From positions 1 through 6,437 of the forward strand of contig CAZHRJ010000161.1 of NCBI GenBank assembly GCA_964534765.1: a DNA stretch of 6,437 nucleotides. The letters run 5' to 3'. The notes below the pieces were generated by a model that did not search any database, was not told where the DNA came from, and worked only from the letters and a program-made list of their open reading frames with translations. Shown piece after piece: positions 6,389 to 6,437 of this stretch (position 1 is its first letter; each line of letters opens with the position of its first letter). The translations under genes and the position numbers were made by a program. Origin of the DNA: CAZHRJ01 sp964534765 (GTDB taxonomy: Bacteria; Lindowbacteria; 2-12-FULL-62-27).

Positions 6389-6437
6389 AGCGCATTGGCT
6401 CTTTTGAATAGCTTTGGTATGGTCACCGGCATGAGTC
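6389..6437. other. Short upstream region of the minus-strand operon
   Basis: About 50 bases lie upstream of the caspase-FGE gene before the window ends. They are richer in A and T than the coding regions, as expected near a promoter, but no strong promoter could be placed. Two ATGs in one frame on the plus strand (6419 and 6431) could begin a divergent gene, but only 19 bases follow the first, too few to tell. Confidence 0.3.

Noticed and set aside
6395..6423. Possible plus-strand promoter TTGGCT, 17 bases, TATGGT
   Set aside because: Each hexamer matches the consensus at only four of six positions, and no downstream gene can be seen before the window ends.

Overview
The window is about 6.4 kb of mostly GC-rich bacterial chromosome with almost no non-coding sequence. 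The genes lie in two blocks that converge at about 1162-1185. A two-component pair, a type IV pilin-like domain, Mfd, and an exported caspase-like/FGE-fold protein together would fit a Gram-negative bacterium with type IV pili or type II secretion. A deltaproteobacterial or uncultured lineage is one possibility, but the sequence fixes no taxon.

Plus strand, 1-1185. The window opens inside the 3' end of a sensor histidine kinase: its ATP-binding G2 box and C-terminal tail are present. The kinase stop overlaps the start of the next gene by one base (TAATG). That gene begins as a normal single-domain response regulator of the Rcp1/CheY type. Instead of stopping at about 150 codons it runs in frame into a complete type IV prepilin-like domain (GFTLIELLVV motif, transmembrane helix, globular tail). 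This receiver-pilin chimera is the most unusual object here. Bases 1-60 are about 38% GC, unlike the rest, and do not encode the expected kinase N box, so something may be wrong or rearranged at the left edge.

Minus strand, 6370-1162. Transcription runs from right to left. The first gene encodes an exported protein: signal peptide, two SH3-like repeats, a Pro/Ala-rich linker, a caspase-like (peptidase C14) domain, a second linker, and a C-terminal FGE-sulfatase/SUMF1-fold domain. The caspase-like domain keeps its DAC cysteine, but Leu replaces the histidine of the usual SGHG motif. Seven bases after its stop comes mfd, the transcription-repair coupling factor, with all its motor motifs. The two are probably cotranscribed and translationally coupled. 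The last 24 bases of mfd overlap, on opposite strands, the last codons of the receiver-pilin gene.

How they work together: the kinase and receiver domain form a signalling pair, and the pilin part would tether the receiver to the inner membrane with a compatible topology. No link between this pair and the mfd/caspase-FGE block is visible beyond adjacency. No RNA genes, CRISPR arrays, insertion sequences or convincing terminators were seen, and no stretch above 300 bases lacks a gene.
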